Of a stretch of 27,284 nt of DNA, positions 14,255-21,688 are shown in pieces. The notes beneath the pieces were generated by a model. The model was not told where the DNA came from and did no database searches. It worked only from the letters and a program-made list of their open reading frames with translations. Every line of letters starts with the position of its first letter. Within the stretch, counting starts at the first letter, position 1. Made by a program: the position numbers and the translations under genes. Origin of the DNA: an uncultured Mailhella sp. (lineage in GTDB: Bacteria; Desulfobacterota; Desulfovibrionia; Desulfovibrionales; Desulfovibrionaceae); the NCBI GenBank assembly GCA_910577155.1, contig CAJTMS010000028.1:1-27284 (forward strand), read 5' to 3'.

Positions 14255-15511
14255 ATGAAGGAAAATAAACAATCTTTTCGGCGTTCTTTTCGTTTTGTCT
14301 GTCAGGGGAAAGAAAGAAAAATTATAGAAGAAATGCTGTCACTGCAAGGCTTTTCATGGGAACAGGAAAAATTCTTTTCTGCTTCCTGCCGTTTGGTGGA
14401 AGAGCCTTTTCCTCTGGGTTCCTCCCTGGCAGGTTTTTTTGGTTTCATTTATATTCAAGACAGGGCGTCCATGCTTCCTCCCGTGGCTCTTATGCCCGCT
14501 GAAGGTTCTTTTGTCCTTGATATGTGTGCAAGCCCGGGAAGCAAAACGGGGCAGCTTGCACAAATAGTAGGAGAAACAGGCTTTGTGCTTGGCAATGAAG
14601 TTTCTCCCCAGCGTCTTGCAACCTTACGGAGAAATTTGCAGCAAATGGGCTTGTTCCAAACGGCATCCTGCTGTTTTGAAGGGCAGCATATCAATCTTCC
14701 CGATGGCTTTTGTGCCTCTATCCAGCTTGATCCTCCCTGCAGCGGGTGGGGAACCATAGAAAAAAATCCAAAAGTGATGGACATGTGGAAAGAAGAAAAG
14801 ACAGTTCCGCTTGTAACACTGCAAAAAGAATTATTAAAAAAAGCCGAACGCCTTTTAAAACCCGACGGGGTACTGGTTTATTCCACCTGTACAACCAATG
14901 TGGAAGAAAATGAAGAACAGCTGCGTTTTGCCATTGAGGAATTAGGTCTGGAATTGGCAAAACTCCCGGAGCTTCCTGAATTTGCCATGGATACACCCTT
15001 GCTTGGCATGGACGGCGTCTGGCGCTTATCGCCAAAAATCGGCGATACACAAGGCTTTTTTGTAGCCCGTCTGCAGAAAAAAAATACCGGCTCAAGCTTT
15101 TTGCCGGAAGAAAAAACATGGGGAGAACCATTGGCGAAAAAATATGTGCAGGAGCTGGGAATTTCTGAAAAATATCTTGCCTGCGGAAATATTGCCATAT
15201 TCAAAGACAGTGTCCATTTTGTTCCCCGTCATGCAAAATATTTACCGCAAAATTTTCCATGGCAGGGCATGTATATGGGGAAAGTGAGCAAATCGAAAGA
15301 AGTGCAGTTATCCCCGCGAATACGCATGGCAGGTGATTTGCCCGTTATAAATTTTGAAGGAAAAGAAGGCATTGAAAAAATAAAGGGACTGTTATCAGGG
15401 CAGAGTTTTTCCTGTGACTTTAAAGAAAAAAATGTTTTTTTAGCGTGGAACGGCTTGGTGCTTGGCAGGTTAAAGGTAAAAAATAAACGGCTGGTCTGGT
15501 CTGAACGTTAG
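14255..15511 (+). CDS. RsmF/NSUN-type RNA cytosine-C5 methyltransferase
   Basis: A 418-residue SAM-dependent m5C RNA methyltransferase of the NOL1/NOP2/Sun family. The SAM-binding motif DMCASPGSKTGQ lies at 89-100. The two catalytic cysteines are present, in LDPPCSGWG (C162) and YSTCTTN (C212), the latter being the expected nucleophile. The C-terminal third (about 290-418) fits the RNA-binding extension of RsmF-like enzymes, which modify 16S rRNA; a tRNA target cannot be excluded. The ATG at 14255 follows AGGGA. It has its own promoter and no downstream partner. Confidence 0.87.
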   Translation: MKENKQSFRRSFRFVCQGKERKIIEEMLSLQGFSWEQEKFFSASCRLVEEPFPLGSSLAGFFGFIYIQDRASMLPPVALMPAEGSFVLDMCASPGSKTGQLAQIVGETGFVLGNEVSPQRLATLRRNLQQMGLFQTASCCFEGQHINLPDGFCASIQLDPPCSGWGTIEKNPKVMDMWKEEKTVPLVTLQKELLKKAERLLKPDGVLVYSTCTTNVEENEEQLRFAIEELGLELAKLPELPEFAMDTPLLGMDGVWRLSPKIGDTQGFFVARLQKKNTGSSFLPEEKTWGEPLAKKYVQELGISEKYLACGNIAIFKDSVHFVPRHAKYLPQNFPWQGMYMGKVSKSKEVQLSPRIRMAGDLPVINFEGKEGIEKIKGLLSGQSFSCDFKEKNVFLAWNGLVLGRLKVKNKRLVWSER

Positions 15512-15535
15512 ATTGCTTTTAAGTTTTTGAGAATT

Positions 15536-15656
15536 GTCACAGGGAGAGATCGTTATCTCGGTTGTCCATTTGCGTAACTGCTCATTCTTCGGAAACGAAA
15601 AAGACTTTGCCGCCGTTCGCCGGCTGAACAAATCCTCTTCCTGTGCCTTGCCGCAA
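15536..15656. ncRNA. Candidate structured RNA in a gene-free spacer
   Basis: The spacer at 15512-15911 has no supportable gene. Its first part contains a long-range stem: CACAGGGAGAG (15538-15548) pairs with CTCTTCCTGTG (15635-15645), 11 pairs with one G-T wobble. Inside are GAGAT-CGTT-ATCTC (15546-15559, competing with the long stem) and a small TTC-TTCG-GAA hairpin near 15584-15593. TTTGCG (15569-15574) can also pair with CGCAAA (15652-15657). It may be a 3' UTR structure of the upstream gene or an independent RNA. It does not match signal recognition particle RNA, tmRNA or a tRNA by eye. Confidence 0.3.
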
Positions 15657-15728
15657 AACTTTTTATGATAATTTTTTACCTGTTTAAATTTTTAGAACAA
15701 TTCCTGTTAACATCAAGAATATTAATTC

Positions 15729-15759
15729 CCTGTTATGGACAAGGTCCATAACAGGTTTT
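15729..15759 (+). terminator. Long perfect hairpin, possible terminator
   Basis: CCTGTTATGGAC (15729-15740) and GTCCATAACAGG (15744-15755) form a perfect 12-base-pair stem with a three-base loop, followed by only four T residues. It lies between convergent genes; the weak T run makes terminator function uncertain. Confidence 0.5.
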
Positions 15760-15760
15760 G

Positions 15761-15845
15761 AGGGGGATTGGGGGAGCGGTAGCCGTTAGCGAGTGGACGA
15801 GCTCTACGGATAGCGACAGCAGAGATAATCATTTCCCCCAAAGAA
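15761..15845. repeat. G-rich/C-rich bounded repeat-like element
   Basis: TTGGGGGA (15768-15775) pairs with TCCCCCAA (15834-15841), enclosing a higher-GC interior with recurring TAGC/AGCG words and internal pairing such as CCGT (15783-15786) with ACGG (15806-15809). The composition differs from the AT-rich surroundings. This looks like a dispersed intergenic repeat of REP type, but copy number cannot be tested in one window. From 15846 to 15911 I see only an AACTTT-CTCA-AAAGTT hairpin (15898-15913) overlapping the end of the next gene. Confidence 0.4.
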
Positions 15846-15911
15846 AATAAAAATTACGAATATTATGCGGAAATGCTTTAGGACATTTTTGCTCGGCAAC
15901 TTTCTCAAAAG

Positions 15912-16274
15912 TTATGCTTCACTAACAAAGAGCGGCACGTAGTGGACAGCTTCACTGTATTGGATTGTTGGTCCGATTTTCCATGTGTGTTTTGTAAATC
16001 CTGCTTCTTGGGCAATTTTTTCAGCCATGGTTTTTGCTGCAATGATGGGGTGTCTTTCAAAAACAGCGGGTAAGCCTGTGGTCAGGCTGCAGCGCAAGCA
16101 TTGATGGGGACGGGCGTGTAATTCAAAATAAAATTTAAGGGTATTGCCTTCTCTGCCTTGAAAACTCATTTTTATATCATATGCTCCGTCATTGGCATCT
16201 CCAAAAAGCGCCTCAAAAAATTCATTGGTGCGTTCGGGCGGAAAAAGACTTGTCAAAAATTCCTGACTAAACAT
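15912..16274 (-). CDS. Conserved hypothetical protein, function unknown
   Basis: A 120-residue soluble protein without signal peptide or membrane segment. It starts with MFSQEFLTSLFPPERTNEFF, has a FYFELHARPHQCLRCSLTTG stretch containing a CxxC pair in the middle, and ends in a helix-strand arrangement with KIGPTIQYSEAVHYVPL. I have a vague recollection of similar small proteins in Desulfovibrio but cannot name a family. GAGGT precedes the ATG. It is the last gene of the long minus-strand operon, seven bases after the DHH phosphoesterase gene, so a role beside that enzyme is possible but unproven. Confidence 0.75.
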   Translation of the reverse strand: MFSQEFLTSLFPPERTNEFFEALFGDANDGAYDIKMSFQGREGNTLKFYFELHARPHQCLRCSLTTGLPAVFERHPIIAAKTMAEKIAQEAGFTKHTWKIGPTIQYSEAVHYVPLFVSEA

Positions 16275-16281
16275 GGATACC

Positions 16282-17367
16282 TCATTTATTGCTTGTTTTG
16301 TTCGAATGGTGTGCTTTGGTTATTTGTTTTGCAGAACCGTTTTGTTTTAAAAGATTAAACAGTATGGTTTCAATTTGTTTATGGATTTCCGGCTGCTGTG
16401 CTTTGCGGCGATAATCTATGCGCAGTGCGGGATTTTTTTCCCTAAGCATTTTTAAAGAAATTTCTGCTCTGGCTAATGCTTCATGTCCTCCTGCTGAGCC
16501 GATATCACTAAAGGATTTTTGGGCAAGTTCTCCTAAATTGTATCTACTGCCCCTAAAAATACAAATGGCAGTCCTTTCATATATGCCGGCAACAATAATA
16601 TATTTTAAGCCATAGACGCGCAGGAAAAAGTCCGCAATAACAACAAGAATATCAGGACTTCCAACATCAGTTAAATAGGTAAAATGCCCAAGCCCGCAGG
16701 GACGTAATTTTTCAAAGGCATGAGAAAAATAAGGAAGCCAGCTAAGGAAATACTCACTGCGCAGAATCTGTGTTAAAAGATTTTGATCTGCATGGCGTAT
16801 CATATAGTGATAGGCGCGAAGGTCAACTTCTGTTGTTTGTCTGCCAAATGTGGACGTATCTGTGCGTATGCCATACTGCAGGGCTGTGGCGAGATAACGT
16901 CCGGGACGGATTTGCGCATTATATAGGTATTCCACAAACATGGTGCTTGTTGCCCCATAGTCAGGGCGGACATCATAAATTTCAGGGATCGGCTGGGGGG
17001 CATTATCTTTGTGGGGAAGGGGGTGATGATCGATAACAATGGAAAAAGGAATATTTTTGAAAAGAGGGCTGTGATGAGGTTGTGAATCAACCATGGCAAA
17101 TTTTTGATATTTATTTTGCATACCGGGTTCCCACGCCCGCATATGGATATGCAGTTTTTTTATCATTGCCAGGTTATCAGGGCGGGTAATGGCATTAATC
17201 CTTGCAATATGGACACTTTTGACTTTTTTGCCGATAAGCCGCTGCAAGGCTAAAGCGCTTGCCATAGCATCAGGATCGGCATTGATAAGAATGAGCCAAC
17301 TCTCGTTTTTATTGAGTAAAGACTGCATCTTGGCAAGTTGTGTCGTCAGCACACGAAAATAAGCCAT
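16282..17367 (-). CDS. DHH/DHHA1-family phosphoesterase (NrnA-like)
   Basis: A 361-residue protein of the DHH superfamily. The N-terminal metal motif is NADPDAMASALAL (29-41), followed by MVDSQPHH, the signature VIDHHP and a substrate-side DYGATST. The C-terminal DHHA1 domain has the glycine-histidine element GSAGGHEALARAEI. NrnA-type relatives degrade nanoRNA, pAp or cyclic dinucleotides; which applies here is not decidable by sequence. No membrane or sensory domain of the GdpP type is present. The start at 17367 has AAGGA inside the end of the preceding gene, only two bases from its stop, indicating translational coupling. Confidence 0.85.
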   Translation of the reverse strand: MAYFRVLTTQLAKMQSLLNKNESWLILINADPDAMASALALQRLIGKKVKSVHIARINAITRPDNLAMIKKLHIHMRAWEPGMQNKYQKFAMVDSQPHHSPLFKNIPFSIVIDHHPLPHKDNAPQPIPEIYDVRPDYGATSTMFVEYLYNAQIRPGRYLATALQYGIRTDTSTFGRQTTEVDLRAYHYMIRHADQNLLTQILRSEYFLSWLPYFSHAFEKLRPCGLGHFTYLTDVGSPDILVVIADFFLRVYGLKYIIVAGIYERTAICIFRGSRYNLGELAQKSFSDIGSAGGHEALARAEISLKMLREKNPALRIDYRRKAQQPEIHKQIETILFNLLKQNGSAKQITKAHHSNKTSNK

Positions 17368-17369
17368 AC

Positions 17370-18206
17370 TTACTTTCCTTGGGATAAAGCCTGCTGAAAA
17401 AGTTGAAAAAAGAAGGGTTTGGATTTTTCAATTTCTTCCCATGAGAACATTTCTAAAACGTGAGTTGCGGTTAATGGTGTGTTTTTTAAGACATTAATAC
17501 AATAGTCCGTATGGTTTTTCAAGTGAGTGAGATTGAGGTGTTTATCCTGTCCGTTTTCCGGATTATCTTCTTCATAGGGGGCAGACCAGTGGACGACTTT
17601 CACTTTTTCCATAAGTTCTTTGTGTTCAAGACAGTCTGTTTGTCCATAGCTCAGGGCATGTGCCATATCAAAACACAGGGAACAGGAGGAAGAAAGAATA
17701 GTCTCTTCATAATCCAAAAATGAAGCATGATTAACATTTTCCAGACAGAGGAGTTCAAGAGGAAGTTCTTTTTCCCATACCGTGAGAAAGTGTTTTAAAA
17801 AAAAATCGGAATGCTGTTTGTGCGTATCGGGCAAATGTAAAATACAGTGTTTAGGTTTTAAAATATAACAATGTTTTGTAATGCGTATGCAGGTGTTGGC
17901 AAAGGTTTCAATGTCATTAATAGTAACAGACTGATCCCAGCAGTTTTTCCATTCGGTATCCTCTGCATAGCGGGCAGAAAATTTTGTATAGTTGGCAGGA
18001 TTTTTGTAAAAATCTTCGGGCACAAGGTAGGGTAAATGAATATGCCATGCACCATGGAAAGGAAGCAAATCTTTGATAACCGGCAAGGAAGGTTCAAAGC
18101 ACAGCAAGGCAATTTCTGAGACTTTTCTTTTTAAAAATAGGATATTTTCCTTTAATGGAGCAGGAATAACAGAAGAGGGACAGGCAAAGGGAATAGGGGT
18201 CATCAT
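17370..18206 (-). CDS. Xylose-isomerase-like TIM-barrel protein, possibly CbiR-like
   Basis: A 278-residue TIM-barrel protein of the sugar phosphate isomerase/AP endonuclease 2 fold. Likely metal or substrate residues lie in AWHIHLPYLVP (about 52-62), HCILHLPD, LCLENVNH, LCFDMAHALSYGQ and VVHWSAP. The N-terminal pattern (PFACPSSVIP followed by LKENILFLK and a strand ending in CFEPS) resembles the cobamide-remodelling phosphodiesterase CbiR as I remember it; CbiR opens the nucleotide loop of cobamides for lower-ligand exchange. This assignment is tentative and a generic isomerase remains possible. Two ATGs lie in tandem at 18206 and 18203, with a weak GAGAG upstream. It sits 15 bases after the ABC-F gene. 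Confidence 0.6.
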   Translation of the reverse strand: MMTPIPFACPSSVIPAPLKENILFLKRKVSEIALLCFEPSLPVIKDLLPFHGAWHIHLPYLVPEDFYKNPANYTKFSARYAEDTEWKNCWDQSVTINDIETFANTCIRITKHCYILKPKHCILHLPDTHKQHSDFFLKHFLTVWEKELPLELLCLENVNHASFLDYEETILSSSCSLCFDMAHALSYGQTDCLEHKELMEKVKVVHWSAPYEEDNPENGQDKHLNLTHLKNHTDYCINVLKNTPLTATHVLEMFSWEEIEKSKPFFFQLFQQALSQGK

Positions 18207-18221
18207 GGCAAATACTCTCTT

Positions 18222-20213
18222 TTATGCTATAGCTTGGGATTTTTCTTTTATTGTATTTATCTGTGCCTCAAGGTTACTGAGTGCTTCCAGTTCTTGTTCG
18301 GCTTGGGTTTGAACAGCATGAAAATCTTTTAACATCTGAGCGGCTTTTTGTCCATCAGCATAAATCTCCTGCGTGGCGAGAAGTGCCTCCAGTTCCGTTT
18401 GCTTTTGGAGTGTTGCCTCCATTTGCTTTTCAAGCTGTTCGTATTGTTCCTGCAAAGGTTTTAATGCACGTGAAAGCTGATTTCGCTGTTCAGCCTGTTC
18501 GCGTTTGAGCCGTTTTTGTTCTTCACGGGAAAGGTTTATTTTGAGACTTTCCGGAGCTTGATTTTCAGAACAGGCTGAGCCAACGACGGCATGGATTTTA
18601 CTTTTTTGCTTTTCCTTTTGACGGGCTTCTTCGTATTCTTCAAAGCCATTTTCGTAAATAATCAAGCCTTCTTTGGTAACTTCCCAGATTTCATCAACAC
18701 AGGCAGACAGCAAGTGCCTGTCGTGGGCAACAATTAAAAGCGTACCGTCATAATTTTCCAACGCTTCAATAAGGGCTTCCCTGCTTTCCAAATCAAGGTG
18801 GTTGGTTGGTTCGTCCAAAACAAGAAAATTGCAGCGAGCCAGAAACAGCACGGCAAGGGCAAGCCTGCTTCTTTCTCCGCCTGAAAGTCCGGAAACCTGC
18901 CTGTCAAAGTATTCCTGTCCTAAAAGAAAAAGTCCCAGCACGCTCATAAGTTCTTCTTCTGTTGTGCGCGGGTCTGACAAACGTCTCATTTCTCCCAGAA
19001 CAGTGCCTTTCAATTCCAAAGTTTCTGTTTGCTGCTGGCTGTAATAGCCAAGTTTGGTGAGCGAACCCATTTGTATTTGTCCGCCGGTTTTGGCAAGTTT
19101 CCCTGCCAAAATTTTTAAAAGGGTCGATTTTCCGCAGCCGTTATGCCCTACAAGTCCTACGCGCTGCCCGCGAAAAAGCGTAAAGGTCAGTTTATTCCAA
19201 AGACTGACGCCGTCAGGAAATACAAAGAATAAATCTGCAACGGAAAGGACAGTTTTTTCACTTTTGCTTGCTTCGGGCCATTTGAAGGAAAGTTCACGGC
19301 GTCTGGGTTCAGGACGATAATTTTCCATTTCTTTTTCAAGGCGTTTTGCCTGTTTTTGCCGTGAGGCTGCTTGCCTTGCTTTGGTTGCTTTTGCTTTAAA
19401 ACGGCGGATAAATTCCATTTTATGGTTTAAATCTTCGGCAAGTTTTTTTGCTTCCCGTTCCCGCTGTTCTTCAATTTCTTCCTGCATTTCAAGAAATTGC
19501 GAAAAAGTGGCTTTGCGTAAAATAGGCTTGGAAGCTCCCAAATAAAGCACATGGGTGCTGATGTGGTCCATAAAAACGCGGTCGTGGGCAACAAAAATAA
19601 GAGAACCCTTGAAAGAAAGTAAAAATTCTTCCAGCCATTCAACAGCGTCCAAATCCAGATGGTTTGTCGGTTCGTCAAGAAGAAGCACATCCGCACCCGC
19701 CACAAGCACACGGGCAAGTTTTGCCCGTTCCCGCCAGCCCCCGGAAAGTTTCCGTAAACTGAGGGTCCATTTATTTTTTGCAAAGCCTAAGCCGGAAAGA
19801 ACTGTTTGGGCTTTTTGTTCAGGATTATAGCCAAATTGGGCTTCAAGCTCATGCTGCTTTGCCATCAGGCGATTGAGGGTTTGCTCATCATTTTCTCTAT
19901 GGGCTTTGTCCCATTCCTGCCAAAAATTACCCCAATCGGGAAGGGCCGACTGCACCCATGCCAAGAGTTCACAATCAAGCTCATTTTCTTCAATAATTTG
20001 TTCAACATAGCCAATCCGGCAGTTTTTGGGAGTAATCACGCGCCCTGCATCCGGAGGGGAGGCATTTGCCATAATACGGATGAGGGTGGATTTGCCGCAG
20101 CCGTTTGGTCCGCAGACGCAAAGGCGCATCCCGTCAACCACATCTATGGAAAAGTCGGTTAAAATATCTTTTCCGCCATAGGCTTTTGAAATATTTTGCA
20201 GGGTGATATTCAT
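18222..20213 (-). CDS. ABC-F family ATPase (Uup/YheS-like)
   Basis: A 663-residue protein with two ABC ATPase domains and no membrane segments, the ABC-F plan. Domain 1 has Walker A GPNGCGKST (35-43), signature LSGGWRERAKLA and VLLLDEPTNHLDL. The linker near 260-310 is strongly charged and helical. Domain 2 has GHNGCGKST (near 350), LSGGERSRLALA and LVLDEPTNHLDL. The last 110 residues form a Glu/Gln/Lys-rich coiled coil as in Uup. ABC-F proteins bind the ribosomal E site and modulate translation; some protect against antibiotics, but the housekeeping context argues against a dedicated resistance gene. No Shine-Dalgarno is visible before the ATG, and the 54-base gap to trmI holds a possible internal promoter. 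Confidence 0.92.
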   Translation of the reverse strand: MNITLQNISKAYGGKDILTDFSIDVVDGMRLCVCGPNGCGKSTLIRIMANASPPDAGRVITPKNCRIGYVEQIIEENELDCELLAWVQSALPDWGNFWQEWDKAHRENDEQTLNRLMAKQHELEAQFGYNPEQKAQTVLSGLGFAKNKWTLSLRKLSGGWRERAKLARVLVAGADVLLLDEPTNHLDLDAVEWLEEFLLSFKGSLIFVAHDRVFMDHISTHVLYLGASKPILRKATFSQFLEMQEEIEEQREREAKKLAEDLNHKMEFIRRFKAKATKARQAASRQKQAKRLEKEMENYRPEPRRRELSFKWPEASKSEKTVLSVADLFFVFPDGVSLWNKLTFTLFRGQRVGLVGHNGCGKSTLLKILAGKLAKTGGQIQMGSLTKLGYYSQQQTETLELKGTVLGEMRRLSDPRTTEEELMSVLGLFLLGQEYFDRQVSGLSGGERSRLALAVLFLARCNFLVLDEPTNHLDLESREALIEALENYDGTLLIVAHDRHLLSACVDEIWEVTKEGLIIYENGFEEYEEARQKEKQKSKIHAVVGSACSENQAPESLKINLSREEQKRLKREQAEQRNQLSRALKPLQEQYEQLEKQMEATLQKQTELEALLATQEIYADGQKAAQMLKDFHAVQTQAEQELEALSNLEAQINTIKEKSQAIA

Positions 20214-20241
20214 AAAAATGAGTGGGCTGAGATTAAAAAAT

Positions 20242-20271
20242 ATAATAATTATTCTATAGTATCAGGGTTAA
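20242..20271 (-). promoter_or_regulatory. Possible internal promoter ahead of the ABC-F gene
   Basis: On the minus strand TTAACC (20271-20266), 18-base spacer, TATTAT (20247-20242). A transcript from it would have a leader of roughly 20 bases without a ribosome binding site. The AT-rich setting makes chance matches likely. Confidence 0.25.
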
Positions 20272-21188
20272 TCTTGAAACTCGGCATGTTCAAAATCTTG
20301 TTCATCATCGTCCGGCATATCAAGCCCCAAACGTTTCATTTTGGCAGCATATTGTTTGCGTTCGCGTGTACCAAGTTTGAGATAGCTGTCCCACTCGGGA
20401 CTTTTTTGCTGATGTTTGGTAAAAACAAGAAAACAGGTATGGGCACACATGCGGTCGGCAGGACGCAGTCTGTCCGGAACAGCTTTCCATGGGCGCACCA
20501 AAATTTCAAGAACTTCCGTATTTTCAAAAGGACCCTTTTCAAGGGCAAGAAGCAGTGTGGAAACCTGATCAACGCAGGGAAGCAAAAACGCAAGGGGAGC
20601 CCCGGGAACAAGCGCTTCCAATGCATGATCTAAATAATCCCACGGGGTGCGAACATCTAAGAAAAGCGCATCTGCCTTTTTACCGTTTAAAATAGTCGGG
20701 TCATTGATTCCGAATCCTTCAGCAATATCGCGGTGATGAAAACGGACATTTTTGCCAACACCAGCCCAAGCCACGTTTTTTTTGGCGAGGTTATAAAATT
20801 CTTCCCGGGCTTCAAAGGTATGGACAGTGCCATTTTCACCGCTGAACCATGAAAGGGCGATGGTCAGCCCTCCGGAGCCGGATCCTGCTTCTAAAACAGT
20901 TCTGCCGTTACCAACGCCTAATTTCATGCAAATGTATCCCATATCTTTGGGATACATGATTTGCGTCTGGCGTTTTATACCCATGATTAAATCAAAAAGC
21001 TGGGGGCGTTCCACACGAAAAGGCACTCCAAGGGAGCTTTTGACTTCACCGCCATAGGGTGTACTGACAACATCTTCCATGCGGACAAGTCCATGTTGCG
21101 TTTGCCAGTCTTCGTTTTCTTTAATCCGGAGTAATTTTCTTTTGCCTTTTACAGAAACGAGGAAAGTTAAATCACCATATTGCGGCAT
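20268..21188 (-). CDS. trmI: tRNA (adenine-N1)-methyltransferase, TrmI type (m1A58)
   Basis: A 306-residue class I SAM methyltransferase. After an N-terminal beta domain, the RPQLFDLIMGIKRQTQIMYP segment (61-80) is the TrmI/Trm61 hallmark, followed by SAM motif I VLEAGSGSGGLT (98-109), a FEAREE acidic-loop region and ALFLDVRTPWDYLDHAL, the catalytic aspartate region. TrmI forms a tetramer and methylates A58 in the T-loop of tRNA. The C-terminus after residue 260 carries an acidic tail. AAGGA precedes the ATG at 21188. It lies between a small unknown gene (22 bases upstream) and the ABC-F gene. Confidence 0.9.
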   Translation of the reverse strand: MPQYGDLTFLVSVKGKRKLLRIKENEDWQTQHGLVRMEDVVSTPYGGEVKSSLGVPFRVERPQLFDLIMGIKRQTQIMYPKDMGYICMKLGVGNGRTVLEAGSGSGGLTIALSWFSGENGTVHTFEAREEFYNLAKKNVAWAGVGKNVRFHHRDIAEGFGINDPTILNGKKADALFLDVRTPWDYLDHALEALVPGAPLAFLLPCVDQVSTLLLALEKGPFENTEVLEILVRPWKAVPDRLRPADRMCAHTCFLVFTKHQQKSPEWDSYLKLGTRERKQYAAKMKRLGLDMPDDDEQDFEHAEFQD

Positions 21189-21210
21189 AGCGTGTCCTTA
21201 TTATATCCGT

Positions 21211-21684
21211 TTATATCAGTCTTTCAAAAATATAGGTATAAACTTTTCTTAAATGCAGGGTTATTTTCATCTTGATGGCAGGCTGTGTTGCCTCATCAAA
21301 ATTTAAGAAAGAAAGAAGGTGATGAGTAATAGGGGTCAGGTCGGTGCTTGCGGTATTGCCCAACAATTCAATATACAGCTGAATACGGTTTTTTATTTCC
21401 TGCAGTTTTGCCCCTTTGTATTTTTGGGTCAAATTATTTTCGAGAAAAACCTGAAAAATAGCTTCATAGTTTTCAGGAAATGAGGTTTTTAAGCAGCTGT
21501 ACCAAAGAGCAATATATAACGTTTCAAATTCTTTGGATAAATTCTTTCTTAAAATGAGATTTAATTTACCGATTTCCAAAAGTTCCATTTCATCGGAATA
21601 ATTAAAATCAGACAAAAGAGCCATAAAGTTATTGGCAACATCTTTATTTTGTTCAATAAGAAAATCATCATTTGCGTTACGCAT
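21211..21684 (-). CDS. Small hypothetical protein downstream of the helicase
   Basis: From the ATG at 21684 this is a 157-residue, apparently all-helical soluble protein with no signal or membrane segment. I do not recognise its family. The frame runs upstream to 21783 inside the helicase gene; the ATG at 21684 is preferred because it lies four bases after the helicase stop and has AGGG and AGG upstream, whereas the ATG at 21711 has none. Sequence features are a mixed-charge N-terminus, IALWYSCLKTSFPENYEAIF in the middle, and a basic C-terminal helix ending in LRKVYTYIFERLI. Its place between a DEAD-box helicase and TrmI suggests an RNA-linked role, which is inference. Confidence 0.72.
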   Translation of the reverse strand: MRNANDDFLIEQNKDVANNFMALLSDFNYSDEMELLEIGKLNLILRKNLSKEFETLYIALWYSCLKTSFPENYEAIFQVFLENNLTQKYKGAKLQEIKNRIQLYIELLGNTASTDLTPITHHLLSFLNFDEATQPAIKMKITLHLRKVYTYIFERLI

Positions 21685-21688
21685 AATC

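Noticed and set aside
14455..15204. Several open frames on the minus strand within the methyltransferase gene
   Set aside because: They overlap a well-supported methyltransferase gene and show no family motifs.
15536..15656. Identification as 6S RNA or signal recognition particle RNA
   Set aside because: The GGAAG...GCAGC apical signature of SRP RNA is absent and the stem layout does not match 6S RNA convincingly, so only a generic structured-RNA candidate is reported.
18222..20213. Antibiotic-resistance reading of the ABC-F gene
   Set aside because: The Uup-like C-terminal coiled coil and housekeeping operon context do not indicate a dedicated resistance ABC-F.
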